DNA of 64,000 bases from Haliotis asinina (taxonomy: Eukaryota > Mollusca > Gastropoda > Lepetellida > Haliotidae): positions 29,870,001 to 29,934,000 of the forward strand of contig NC_090291.1 of assembly GCF_037392515.1 (NCBI RefSeq), given 5' to 3'. The notes under the pieces are model-generated. The model searched no databases. It saw only the letters and a list, made by a program, of their open reading frames with translations, and was not told the DNA's origin. The first letter of the stretch is position 1, and every line of letters starts with the position of its first letter. Position numbers and translations under genes: made by a program. This document shows positions 49,588 through 60,140 of this stretch, in pieces.

Positions 49588-50263
49588 CATAAGAATGAAG
49601 ATTTTTATGGATATCAACTTCTTTATGAGAGAACACAACGTTTCGGAGTTAATGCTTACTCCTTCATCAGGTGATTGAGAAAGGGATACAGAGGTGTATT
49701 TATATGTACAGGTAAAACAATAACAAAGTAACAAGTGGAATGAGTTAACGAAAGCTAGTATAAACAAGCACTGATGGGAAGCCGATAGTTAAGATAACAA
49801 TGATGGAAGCCAATGGTAATGCATTACAGTTGATTGGATATGTTTACATAACATGATTGGGGATAAGGATGGAAGCCAATGGTGATACATTACGCATGAT
49901 AGGATGATGTACATAACACACGATAGGGGGTGAGCATGTTTACATGAGGGTTGGTGATGTACAAACACAAGTATGTACTCGGGTAGATAGGCTATACATG
50001 ATGGCCATCGAGATCCGGAGACAGAAACCAGCCATCAACCGCGACCAAGGAGTGTACCTACCAAGTGCCTGGGACTTATTGATAAATTAATCTCATCTAC
50101 CTGTGTACATTCTATCTATGTAATTCATGTATAGCCTATCTACCCGAGTACATACTTGTGTTTGTACATCACCAACCCTCATGATGAAGGAGTAAGCATT
50201 AACTCCGAAACGTTGTGTTCTCTCATAAAGAAGTTGATATCCATAAAAATCTTCATTCTTATG
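49588..50263. mobile_element. foldback element with hammerhead-like motif in its arms
   Basis: The 82 bp at 49588-49669 is, as far as I can see, the perfect reverse complement of 50182-50263. A second 58 bp pair, 49943-50000 and 50126-50183, abuts the first on the right but is separated from it by 273 bases on the left. Within those 273 bases a ~66 bp unit (GATGGAAGCCAATGGT..) occurs twice. On the minus strand the left arm reads CTGATGA, a GGAGT/ACTCC hairpin, then GAAAC, the order of a hammerhead ribozyme core. Such motifs are known from Penelope-like elements and retrozymes. Confidence 0.7.
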
Positions 50264-50361
50264 AATCATAATAGGCCTTAAATTCTGTTTGAACATATTT
50301 ATTCAATGTTGAAAGGGACTGGACAGACGTTATTACAACCTACGCTCCCAGCAGAAACATG

Positions 50362-50630
50362 AGTGAGTGAGTTTAGTTTTACGTCACACTCAGCAGTATT
50401 CCAGCTATATGGCGGCGGTCTCTAAATAATCGAGTCTGGACCAGACAATTCAGTGATCAACAGCATGAGCATCAATCTGTGCAATTGTGAACCGATGACA
50501 GGTGTCAATCAAGTCAGTGAGCCTGACCACCCGATCCCATTAGTCGTCTCCTACGACAAGCTTAGTCGCCTTTCATGGCAAGCATGGGTTGAAGCCTTAT
50601 GCTACTCCTTACCTTCGCGGAGGAAACCAG
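50362..50630 (+). repeat. dispersed repeat B, near full length
   Basis: It runs from a GAGTGAGTGAGTTTAGTTTT start through GGCGGCGGTCTCTAAATAAT to a degenerate ACCTTCGCGG end. Confidence 0.88.
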
Positions 50631-51147
50631 TGCATGGGCATACCGCTCTATTCGTAAAATAGTGCCTCATTGTTTGTTTACACGATCACCCACACGTCGT
50701 GATTACTTGACTAAATAGTCCATACTGCTTTTACTGCCACAGAGTAAAGGTTAAGTTAGATGACTTTTTGACCGTAACTCTATTCCTTAACACAGACTAA
50801 AGGCTGTCTAACGCTACTGTGCTTTTGTACATCAGCACCCTGTTTCTATTACACCAACAACAAATAAGGCTGAAGTGCCACTCAGAAGAATAACCACAAT
50901 TACGCACGTGAGGTGACTAAAATGAATGAGCCAATTGACTCACTGAATCCTAACCTTGAACAATCACATGCGTCATGTCTCGGTTACACGTGTTCCCGAA
51001 ATTGGTACCATGCACTCTACTATTGATTCGGACACGCAGAATAAAACTCTCCTTGTTTATTTTCACTTAACAAATCATTCAATTTCAGTGATTCCGTATC
51101 ATATGGGCCCTTTTAAAAAGTAAATAGATTAACTTCAGGTCCTAAGA

Positions 51148-51282
51148 GTGAGTGAGTTTTACGCCGCTTTCAGCAATAATCCTGCAATACCACAGCGGGG
51201 GACACAGAGATGGATTCCGCATGTTGTACCCATGTGGGGAATCGAAGCCGGGTGTTCGGAGTGACGAATGAATGCCAAACCC
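51148..51282 (-). repeat. tRNA-headed SINE-like repeat A
   Basis: It starts GAGTGAGTGAGTTTTACGCC on the plus strand, with GTACCCATGTGGGGAATCGA. It ends about 165 bases upstream of the CRE cluster. Confidence 0.8.
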
Positions 51283-51445
51283 CGCTCTCACCCAAAGAAA
51301 AAAACAATATGCTAATCATATTATTCAGGACCTCTGATCATCAACGTAAGCGTCTAAGGACATCAACTATGTTTGGAAAAAATACTAACTTGCTCGTACA
51401 TCTTTTGATGGTAAGATTTTGACACGTCTTGCGTGAAATGAGGTA

Positions 51446-51485
51446 TGACGTCACATCGGATGTGACGTGTTTACTTGTGACGTCA
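51446..51485. promoter_or_regulatory. cluster of CRE sites upstream of the TSSK4-like gene
   Basis: Two perfect TGACGTCA palindromes (51446-51453 and 51478-51485) flank a TGACGTG half-site (51463-51469). They lie 86-125 bases upstream of the start codon. In vertebrates the testis CREM activator drives haploid germ-cell genes through such sites, which fits a spermatid kinase. No TATA box is evident. Confidence 0.65.
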
Positions 51486-51499
51486 CAGTAATCTGCAAC

Positions 51500-51557
51500 A
51501 TGGCGACGGAGTAGACTGGCAGCAATCATGGGTTCTAGGAACCTGCTACTCCCATAA
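51500..51557 (+). promoter_or_regulatory. two short upstream ORFs in the TSSK4-like 5' leader
   Basis: ATG at 51500 opens a 4-codon frame ending at 51514; ATG at 51528 opens a 9-codon frame ending at 51557, 13 bases before the main ATG. The first also lies in AACATGGCGAC, which resembles a YY1 initiator-type site. If the leader starts at or before this point, both would affect translation; if transcription starts at the YY1-like site, the first may be absent. Confidence 0.45.
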
Positions 51558-51570
51558 TCTAGCACGAATT

Positions 51571-54500
51571 ATGTCTGGAGCTGGCGGCCCTGCCCAAGAC
51601 AACAGCTCGGCCAAGCGAGGGGAAAGTCGCTCGAGCCGCCGGTTCCAGATTCTTGAAGCACAAGGACTTATTGTCGGCAAAACACTGGGAAATGGCTCGT
51701 ACGCATGTGTGAAATCCGCCTACGACGTAAACAAGAAATCTAAGGTCGCCATTAAAATCATTTCCAAAAGAAAGGCACCCGAGGACTATCTCACGAAGTT
51801 TCTTCCGCGGGAGATTGAAGTCGTACGGATATTACGTCACCCGAATCTGATCAAGTTTCATCAAGTGATTGAAACAACAACACGGTTTTTCCTCATTATG
51901 GAAATCTCAGAAAATGGCGATCTTCTAGAACACATCCGTAAGCGGAGGGTGATTGAGGAGAAACTGGCAGGGAGGTGGATGAGGAACCTTCTGGACGGGA
52001 TCTGTTACATGCACAGCAAGGGGATTGTCCACAGGGATCTGAAGTGTGAGAATTTGTTGGTTGATAACAACTTGGAGCTCAAGGTTACAGATTTTGGTTT
52101 CGCCAAAAGGCTGTTCCGGACCAAAGGGAATGAAGTTGTTCTGAGTGAGACGTACTGTGGAAGCTATGCTTATGCACCGCCTGAGATCCTTAAAGGCGTC
52201 CCATACAACCCTTATTGTGCCGAGGTCTGGAGTATCGGGGTCGTTCTTTTCACGATGGTAATACACATGACGCGGGTCTCATTAGACTACATGGTAGGGT
52301 TATATGGTTTAGAATATCATTCTTTTTGGGACAAGAGTGATTACTGTCGCCACAGTAAATCAGGGAGACCATATACTGATTATTCTTGAGTGAATCGAGG
52401 CAGGTTGCACTACACATACATTTTAAATACTGGGTGGTGCTTGTGATTTAGGTCAAGTTGTCTTTCATCATTGCCACCTAATTCTTTTCTACTGTTTTCA
52501 GCAGCTTGTATTTTTCGGACTATTTATCTTTAAGTTTTGCCCCATTTTACCGGTAAACATGCTTTTCTGGATATGCTAATACCCATCCCACTGAAGGCCC
52601 AGTTAGAATGTGGGTTATTTTCATATAAATATGCACTTTGCATGTGTGTAAAGTTTAGGGATACAGAGTAAAAGCCTAAACTTTTTTTTCTATTTTCGAC
52701 AGCACTAGTTATTTACTAAACAGTTACTTTGCTTCTGTTTTCATAATGTGTACTAGGGCTGCACAGTATAAGTCTTTCCAAATGATTGGCAATGGGTCTT
52801 CTTTAAAGCTGTCAAATAGCAAAGTAGGACATCATTAAAACTGAACGACCTAATGATTAAAATCAACATTTATCATAAAACTTTTCAAATGTACTTCTTT
52901 GTCTACCTACTTTACTTTTCAAAAAGCTGTGTCCACCCCAGATTTGGATTAGACCTAAAAATTCTAAATGGTGCATGACATGTAGTAGTAATAATGTTTC
53001 ACAAGGTGATATTTTCCTTGATAAATGTAGGCTTCTATCTTATTATAAGGCTTTATTTCTCATATTCCAATGTTTTTTCATTATTCTATTCAGTCCAAAG
53101 AAAGTGCAGCTTTCCTAATACAGAGTGACCTTTGCTGATCTTGAGTGTTTTGTTAAATCATTTCTTTGAGAAAGTGTTCCAAACTTCATTCATGAAATAG
53201 GTCATATTAATACTACTTTTATTCAAAGACATAGGTGCATAAATCATTAAAATGTGCACATCAGGATTATGACACATGATTGTGACATCAATTAAATGTT
53301 TCTTGAGAAATACAGATGTGCATAGTTGCTCTGACTGTTTAAATTATCAGAAATTCCTTAGCTGTTAAAAAAAGTTAAAGTGTATACATAGTACGGGTGG
53401 GTTGATGGAGGATAAGGTGTCTGCAAGTTTTAGTTGACTTTGTCATATATATGACATGAGAGATCATACAATTATCTGTGTTAATTTTCCTTTGGAAAGA
53501 AGTTACCTTTAAAAGAAAGCCTTGTTGACATTTTTTTCACAGTAAGGTGTTAAGCTGGAATTTGTTTAAAGGACTTGTGACATACAAAATCGACTAGCCT
53601 GGAGGACCGGTTAAACTTTTTAGTGAGTGTCGATCTCTGCAAGAGTTTTTAAATAAAAATGTAAACAGAAGAAGGCTGTTTTTTCCTTATTTCATTTTGA
53701 AAGAAGCTATGCAATGCACATTGGTTACTCACATTTCCTGTGATTCAATTTGAAGATGAAAAAAATGTAATGAAGTGGAAAGATCTCAACACAATATATC
53801 GCAGTACCTATAGCAATACAGGAGAGTGTATCCCAATATATCACAATACAAAATTTGGGGCAATTCACAGCCCTAGTGTTTACAACTTTTCTCTGACTTG
53901 CAACAGAAACCAAATCCATTTGAACTGAGTGTGGTCTTGTTATTTACCAAACCACTTTCTTGTTTACATTTTCCCAAGTGTTTTAAACCTTTTTTGATCT
54001 TCACCAGGTTTATGGTAGATTGCCATTTGATGACTCGGATCACAAGAAACTACTGCGACAGGTACAGGCAAAGGTTATTTTCCCCTCCAAGCCAGAAGTG
54101 TCTGAAAACTGTCGCATCCTCATACTAAAGATGCTGACCAAGCCTAGTGACCGGATACCTATAGCTAATATCAGGTAAACAACTTCCACATACTTTGGAT
54201 CACCTGTCACTCTGATAATGTAAATTGTAATTGTTGATGCCATACATATGCACTGTTGCCGGGACATATATGTACTTGTTGACCTTTGAAAATTTTATAA
54301 ACCCAAGGAAAGTGCAGGTTATGCATAGAAAAGATTGAAAGCTAGCATTTCCAGTCTCAAAATCGTACATTGTATCATTACAGTTTTGAGTTGTATGGAC
54401 CAAGGGTTCCTTTCACAATAAGGTTAAACATAACTTCCATTCTTAAACTTTGCACTGAGGTTACCTTAGTGACTTTACGATCACCTTAGTGCTTTGTGAA

Positions 54501-56749
54501 AGGAGGCCCAGACATCTGTGGTGACTCAGTGTCTTCTTTGTATAGGAATTACACTAGGACGTGGCCATCACAAGAGTTAATGTGACTGAATCACTAAGGG
54601 TGTAGGATTTGGCTCAGAATGAACCACTGTAGCCTTGACATATTGCAAGAGGGTGGAGAGTTCAATGGTATGAATTCAGAATCATATACATAAACAGACA
54701 GGGATGGCAACAGGAAAATTGTTTTTTAGCTGAAAACCTAATTGTGTGTCATTGAATGCAGGTTCAGATGATTTGAAACAAAATTGGCAGAAATCTGTGG
54801 ATCCACAGAAAATTGCCATCCCTGAACATATTGCATATCTGGTGTGCAGTCTTACGAGGGTTGGCTGAAAAGTTCTCAGCCTGAGTGGTTTTTCCCCACC
54901 AGGTAGAGACAGGTGTTTGCCACCAATGAGGACAATCATTTAGTGAATCATAGACACAAGAACTACAAACGTACTAATAGTTTTATCTCAACTACAGCTC
55001 TTTTGGTAAACCTACCCTCTGAAATCATCAGAAATGGACAAAACTGAATACAGGGCAGTCATCAAGTACTTGCAAAAGAAAGGGATGTCCCCAACACAGA
55101 TACATGCTGACATGGTCTCCACTCTAGGGGATGATGCTCCTTCATTTTCCACAGTAAAGAAGTGGGCTGCAGAATTTAAGCGTGGCAGACAAAGCCTTGA
55201 TGATGACCCACGCTCAGGAAGGCCTTCAACAGCAACCACTCCAGAAAACATCACACGAGTGCTCAATATGTTGATGGATGATCGACGATTGACTACTCGA
55301 CATATTGCTAGTGTAGTGGGCATCTCTCATGAGAGGGTTGAGCATATTATCACCAACGAATTAGGAATGACTAAAGTTTCTGCAAGATGGGTGCCAAAGC
55401 TCTTGACAGCAGAACAGAAACGTGTCAGGTTCCAGACGTCCCTTGACAATTTGCGTCGTTTTGAAGCAGATCCCGATGATTTTGTGGCACGATTTGTAAC
55501 CATGGATGAGACCTGGATACAACCAGAAACAAAACTACAGTCAAAACGGTGGAAGCATCCTGATTCACCAGCTCCGAAGAAAGCCAAGTCTGTTCCTTCA
55601 GCTGGAAAGGTGATGGCATCAGTCTTTTGGGATTCCAGGGGTATTCTGCTCATTGATTATCTTGAAAAAGGTCAAACTATCAACGGCAGATACTATGCTG
55701 ATCTACTGAACCAGTTGCGAGAAGCAATCAAAGCCAAACGACGAGGGATGATCGCTAAAGGTGTCCTCTTCCCCCAAGACAATGCGCCTGTTCACAAATT
55801 GGTGGTGGCCATGTCAACAATCCGCGATTGTGGCTTTGAACTCATTGACCATCCTCCTTATTCACATGATTTGGCTCCTTCTGACTTCCACCTGTTCCCC
55901 AAAATGAAAAAGGAACTCGCCGGTCGCCATTTTGCAAGTAATGATGACGTCATTTCCGCTGTGACTGATTTTTTTAGGGTAGCTGAAGATTTCTTCCTGA
56001 CCGGGATTCGGGCCTTGCAGCATCGCTGGCAAAAGTGTGTGAACTTGGAAGGGGACTATGTAGAAAAATAAATTACAAACATGGACTTTGTAACTTTTTT
56101 TCCCACAGTGAGGCTTAGAACTTTTCAGCCAACCCTCGTAACTTCTGTTCAGTTATCATCTGTATTATCACATCCAAACCCTCTGGAAGTGTGGGACAAG
56201 TTCATGCTTGTAGGTTTCATAATGTTTTGGCACAAGATTTGATGGATAATTTTGTAACACTTTATTACTACTCGAGTTGTGAATTTTCCCTGTGGACAAT
56301 TTGTGTTACCATACGTGGATGTCATCTTGGTAGCAGATAGTCTTATGGACTAGTGAAAATACAAACTAAATACTCACCCTGTTTAGGTTTAATTACTTAT
56401 ATGGATAGTTTCATGGATTATTTCAATGTTCAGGTTTGATACATGGTACAAAACCCTGTGTGTACTTCCGGATGAACCTAGGACAACACCAACCAAGGAT
56501 AACCAGAGTCTGCCGTCTGCCCCACAAGTGCCAGATCTGGAGTCAGAAGGCTCCACTGCAGCAACTACAGACATCAAGGAGGAACCAAGGCCCCGAAGCC
56601 CTGTGGTGAACACATTGGTTGACATACCACCAGATGAAGCTGATGATACAGTGGCCAAGGTCAAGGCACTGGGTCAGATGTTGTCTCAAGAACAGAAGAC
56701 TGGAGTTCAGAGTCCTGGCTGGACAATCAGTGATGAGAGTGTCACTTAA
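51571..56749 (+). CDS. TSSK: testis-specific serine/threonine kinase, TSSK4-like
   Basis: TSSK enzymes phosphorylate sperm proteins during late spermatogenesis. Coding exons are 51571-52257, 54008-54174 and 56434-56749: 1170 nt, 389 aa. Visible motifs: glycine loop LGNGSYACV (39-47), catalytic Lys in VAIKII (K62), FLPREI of the TSSK family (77-82), HRDLKCEN (154-161), DFGFAKR (174-180), activation segment LSETYCGSYAYAPPEIL (191-207), then LPFDDSDHKKLL in exon 2. The TYCGSYAYAPPEIL run is closer to TSSK4 than TSSK1/2. Oddity: the conserved Asp of subdomain IX (DxWSxG) is Glu here (AEVWSIG, E218). The last exon encodes a ~100 aa Pro/Glu/Ser-rich tail ending ISDESVT. Intron 2 carries a mariner. 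AATAAA at 57097-57102 fits a ~350 nt 3' UTR. Confidence 0.94.
52258..54007 (+). other. TSSK4-like intron 1
   Basis: This 1.75 kb AT-rich intron has a GTAATA donor and a TTCACCAG acceptor. No element or exon was recognised inside. Confidence 0.8.
54397..54511. mobile_element. foldback MITE of the 'TTTCACAAAG' type
   Basis: The ends are CCTTTCACAATAAGG and CCTTAGTGCTTTGTGAAAGG, with paired inner blocks. It lies in intron 2 of the TSSK4-like gene. Confidence 0.6.
54855..56138 (+). mobile_element. mariner DNA transposon (DD34D), complete
   Basis: This is a 1284 bp element inside intron 2 of the TSSK4-like gene, same strand. Terminal inverted repeats of ~30 bp start CGAGGGTTGGCTGAAAAGTT at the left; the right end is the near-complement. 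A TA duplication flanks it (54853-54854 and 56139-56140), the standard mariner target. The transposase ORF lies inside. The two ends differ at only a few positions, so the copy looks young. Confidence 0.93.
55034..56071 (+). CDS. mariner transposase, 345 aa, apparently intact
   Basis: The enzyme cuts and pastes the mariner by binding the terminal repeats in the nucleus. The N-terminal half carries the paired helix-turn-helix DNA-binding region with the GRPS motif (62-65). The catalytic triad is D158 (TMDETW), D249 (FPQDNAPVH) and D284 (APSDFHLF), with exactly 34 residues between the last two, which defines DD34D mariner. The usual WVPHEL is WVPKLL (119-124) and YSPDLAP is YSHDLAP (276-282). 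The length equals typical mariner transposases (about 345 aa), with no internal stop or frameshift. Whether the two motif changes lower activity cannot be read from sequence alone. Confidence 0.95.
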   Translation: MDKTEYRAVIKYLQKKGMSPTQIHADMVSTLGDDAPSFSTVKKWAAEFKRGRQSLDDDPRSGRPSTATTPENITRVLNMLMDDRRLTTRHIASVVGISHERVEHIITNELGMTKVSARWVPKLLTAEQKRVRFQTSLDNLRRFEADPDDFVARFVTMDETWIQPETKLQSKRWKHPDSPAPKKAKSVPSAGKVMASVFWDSRGILLIDYLEKGQTINGRYYADLLNQLREAIKAKRRGMIAKGVLFPQDNAPVHKLVVAMSTIRDCGFELIDHPPYSHDLAPSDFHLFPKMKKELAGRHFASNDDVISAVTDFFRVAEDFFLTGIRALQHRWQKCVNLEGDYVEK

Positions 56750-57096
56750 TTCCCGTGTATCAGTTGGTAGAAAAGTGATGAAGTAGGGATAGAGAAGTTG
56801 GGCTTTAGTTTCCTGGTCAGATAATCAATGATGAGAGTGTAATGTCTAATACCAAAGGTAGAAGGGTTTGTTTGGTTTGTGATCTCTGATTTCTTTAATC
56901 TGGAAATCCTGTGAATTCATATTTGGGGAACTGGTCAACTATTTTTATGTGGTTGAAGATGTACTCACAAAAATTAGGGAAGAATTTGCTTTTGGGAGAG
57001 CTATGTTTGGTAAATTGTATATTCAAAGTTATTATACTTAATTTACACATGTTGCATAGGACAATCAAATGAGTGTTGTAGTTCAACTGTATTTAT

Positions 57097-57102
57097 AATA
57101 AA
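57097..57102 (+). terminator. candidate poly(A) signal of the TSSK4-like gene
   Basis: This is the first AATAAA after the TSSK4-like stop, 348 bases downstream. Confidence 0.55.
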
Positions 57103-59790
57103 TACATCATAAATTCTTTTAATGTAAATCATAATGAACATTTTCTAAGATAAAACTTGATGTATTTATTGTGGAAGTTTAAGATTTAATGTTTTAGTGA
57201 ATATTGATTGTAACTGGTTGTCCTGATGGGATTGTCACTGATATTGTACAATTTGATGAAGTTATTTATTAGTTGTGGATTTAAGAAAGTTGAAAACATT
57301 AATCTTTGCCACTGTACTGTAATCATGCCATTTTCAAAATATTATCCTGAAACCCTGTGCAAAGGAAATCAGGATATTCACTGGTATCCATTTCACATGG
57401 AATATTTCTGTTATGGGACACCAAATTAAAAAGTTATGAATTACATTATTGTTCTCTTTTTTATGTATAATTCCATTACATTTTCAACAAAAACATGAGC
57501 ACGAGTAGTCCCATTGAGACCTTTACCAACAATTAACATGTTCAGTTTTCATAATGTCCCATTAATGAAATGCCTTCAGGCCTACGCAGGGAGTGGAGGT
57601 ATACTTTGTAGTCTATGTTAATGTTAGTGGCAACAAATATGAACAATTCTTGAGCCTCAGAAGTGGCCCACAGTAGTTCATCAGAGCAAGAGTTAGCCCT
57701 CCCTGCCATGATAAAGTCCTATATAAAGAATCTCTGGTCTCCCTTTCATTTAAAATGGGTTTGTTTGTTACCATAAAAATTATATATTCACAGACTAAGC
57801 GTTAGTTAATGAGAGTTACCCCCCTTTAGTAGAAGTTGCATTCCAGAGGGACAAGTTCCGTTTCACTGCTATTTCTCGTGTCTGCAAAATATTTGACCCA
57901 TTGCCTTGGCGTTTATGATCATAAACCTAATCCTGTACGTTTCATTATAATCTGTTAACAATTCATTAATTGTGGCTGTTTATTTATTCCATGATGTACT
58001 ACTGCCTAAACCAATTTCTGGGTAAACTCCTTTCAATGCTTCAACGTCGTGTTATATGAATATGTGGTGCGCACACTGAACTTACATTCAGAACCACAAC
58101 CTAACCACAGCAGGCATAAATGTAACATACATAATAACAACAAAAACATTATTCTATCATTCTGAGTTTATTATCCATGAGCACCTGGCTGTAAGAAATG
58201 TTGAGACAATTGTTACACTCGTAACCTCTTCCATATTGAACACATTACCGTAGATGATTTCAGCATTGAAACACGTCCTATCAACACACAACTTGTCACA
58301 AACGTTGTTAACTCAGAAGTCGTGGACAAAACGCGCTGTTCAAAATGACAAAGATGAAGACAGTAATGCTTACTTTATCATGTGTTATTTATCAAGTTTT
58401 TGTACAAATAATATCAAACTTTAGGATGCAGACAAAACCTCGCGGAACAGATTTCAATCATATAAATACATATTAATAGACTCAAACTGTAACTTGAGAC
58501 AACATACGTGAAAAATGTGTAAGCGCGTGTTAACCAAGGATTTCTTAAATGCACTATGATTCAACAAGTAGGCCCCCATATATACAGTATGTACAATATA
58601 CAATATTTACATGTCGTCTATCTGAAACTGATTAATAGGCAGTGACTGATTACAATTTTTCATATTCTTTACACACTGACAACATATAATTCTAACACAT
58701 TTGGCACAATTCAATGTTCGTACCTCTTGTATCATCAGTACAATACAGGATACAATGATGCAAACAAGGTCATTTCGATTAAACAAATATTAGATAGGGC
58801 ATCAAGTGGAAATTGGTAATATTTAGTCATGCAGAAATAGAACGACCATAATCCATATTTGGCAGCCCAAATGTCTTTTTGAATGAGTGAGTTTGGTTTG
58901 GCTGAATGGTGTTTCAGTTTTATCTTAGCATAATCTGTGAGGTAATTCCTATGTTTTGTAACAGAATCTAATACCAAAAGTTTAACCATCTGTTTAAACA
59001 TGAGAATCCGTAAAAGAACAAGAAGAGTAAATATGCCCCATAGTTTCTCATAAATAAAAATTTAAATTCTGGATACTGCTGACAAGGAAAAATATTAATG
59101 AAAAGAAGCTTGAAGTGTTTGAGTACTGAGTCTGTACACTTTTAAGCTTTGAGTGCATTAGAATTGATATCTAGGAAATTTATAGGAAACTCAAACTGAA
59201 ATTATATCTGCAATATATATGCGTGAGGCTGACGGAATGAAGAATCTCATTTAAGAATGCTCAGCTATTTTTTAAGTGTATATCAAACTGATGAACTGGA
59301 TATTTCTCATAGGAATTTTCTGATCAAAGTTTTATATCACAGCATGAATTGTATCATTCTATTTAATAATATTACTATCAACACTGCCATTTGGATGTCA
59401 AAGTGTGGGTGTTGCCAAACAGTGATATACTACAACCACTATATAAAAGGAAACAAAAGTAACATAACTGGATGCAAATAGGAAATCAAGCAGTTAACAA
59501 GATATATTCTTCACAATAAACAGAATATAGACAAAATAAAGGCAATAAACATAATCAACAAATACATGATTGTATGCATGTAAAGTTAAATGATTGTACA
59601 GTAACAAAAGAGAAGTTTCCAGGGAAATAGTTTTCAGCAGAAAATAGCATCTAGGATTTCAAAGGGTTTCCAGTGAAAATCTTCAAAGCTGATACCTGGT
59701 GATATGAAATGAAAATACAAACTTGATGTGCCAGACTTATCTCTCGTACACTAACCAATAGCTAGGATTTCTAATCTACTTACAGGTCAG

Positions 59791-59923
59791 AGCCCAGTTT
59801 CACAAAACTCTTGTAACTTTTCTCGTAGCATTCGTACATCCTATGTTACAGTATACGAGGTTTGAATTCTACAAGAATGGTTACAAGATCTTAGGCTTAC
59901 CAGAGCTTTGTGAAACAGGACCC
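59791..59923. mobile_element. foldback MITE of the 'TTTCACAAAG' type
   Basis: The ends are CCCAGTTTCACAAAACTCTT and GAGCTTTGTGAAACAGGACC, with inner pairs around TTGTAAC/GTTACAAG. Confidence 0.65.
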
Positions 59924-60029
59924 ACGTCAGCACTGTATGATAGGATAGTTGTGAAACAATATTCACAGTACCCAAGACAACACTAAGCATAGCATATCTT
60001 TTGCTATTATCGGTATTCATTGGCAGGCT

Positions 60030-60140
60030 AGGAAGTGAGAGAGAGAGTATGGTCTTGTGCTGCTTTCAGTAATATTCCAGCAATATTATGATGGGTGACT
60101 CCAGAAATGGGCTGAATACACTTTCAACGCCTGGCTTCCC
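60030..60140 (-). repeat. tRNA-headed SINE-like repeat A, old fragment
   Basis: Only the tail part is clear: CTGCTTTCAGTAATATTCCA and GGGTGACTCCAGAAATGGG. Confidence 0.6.
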
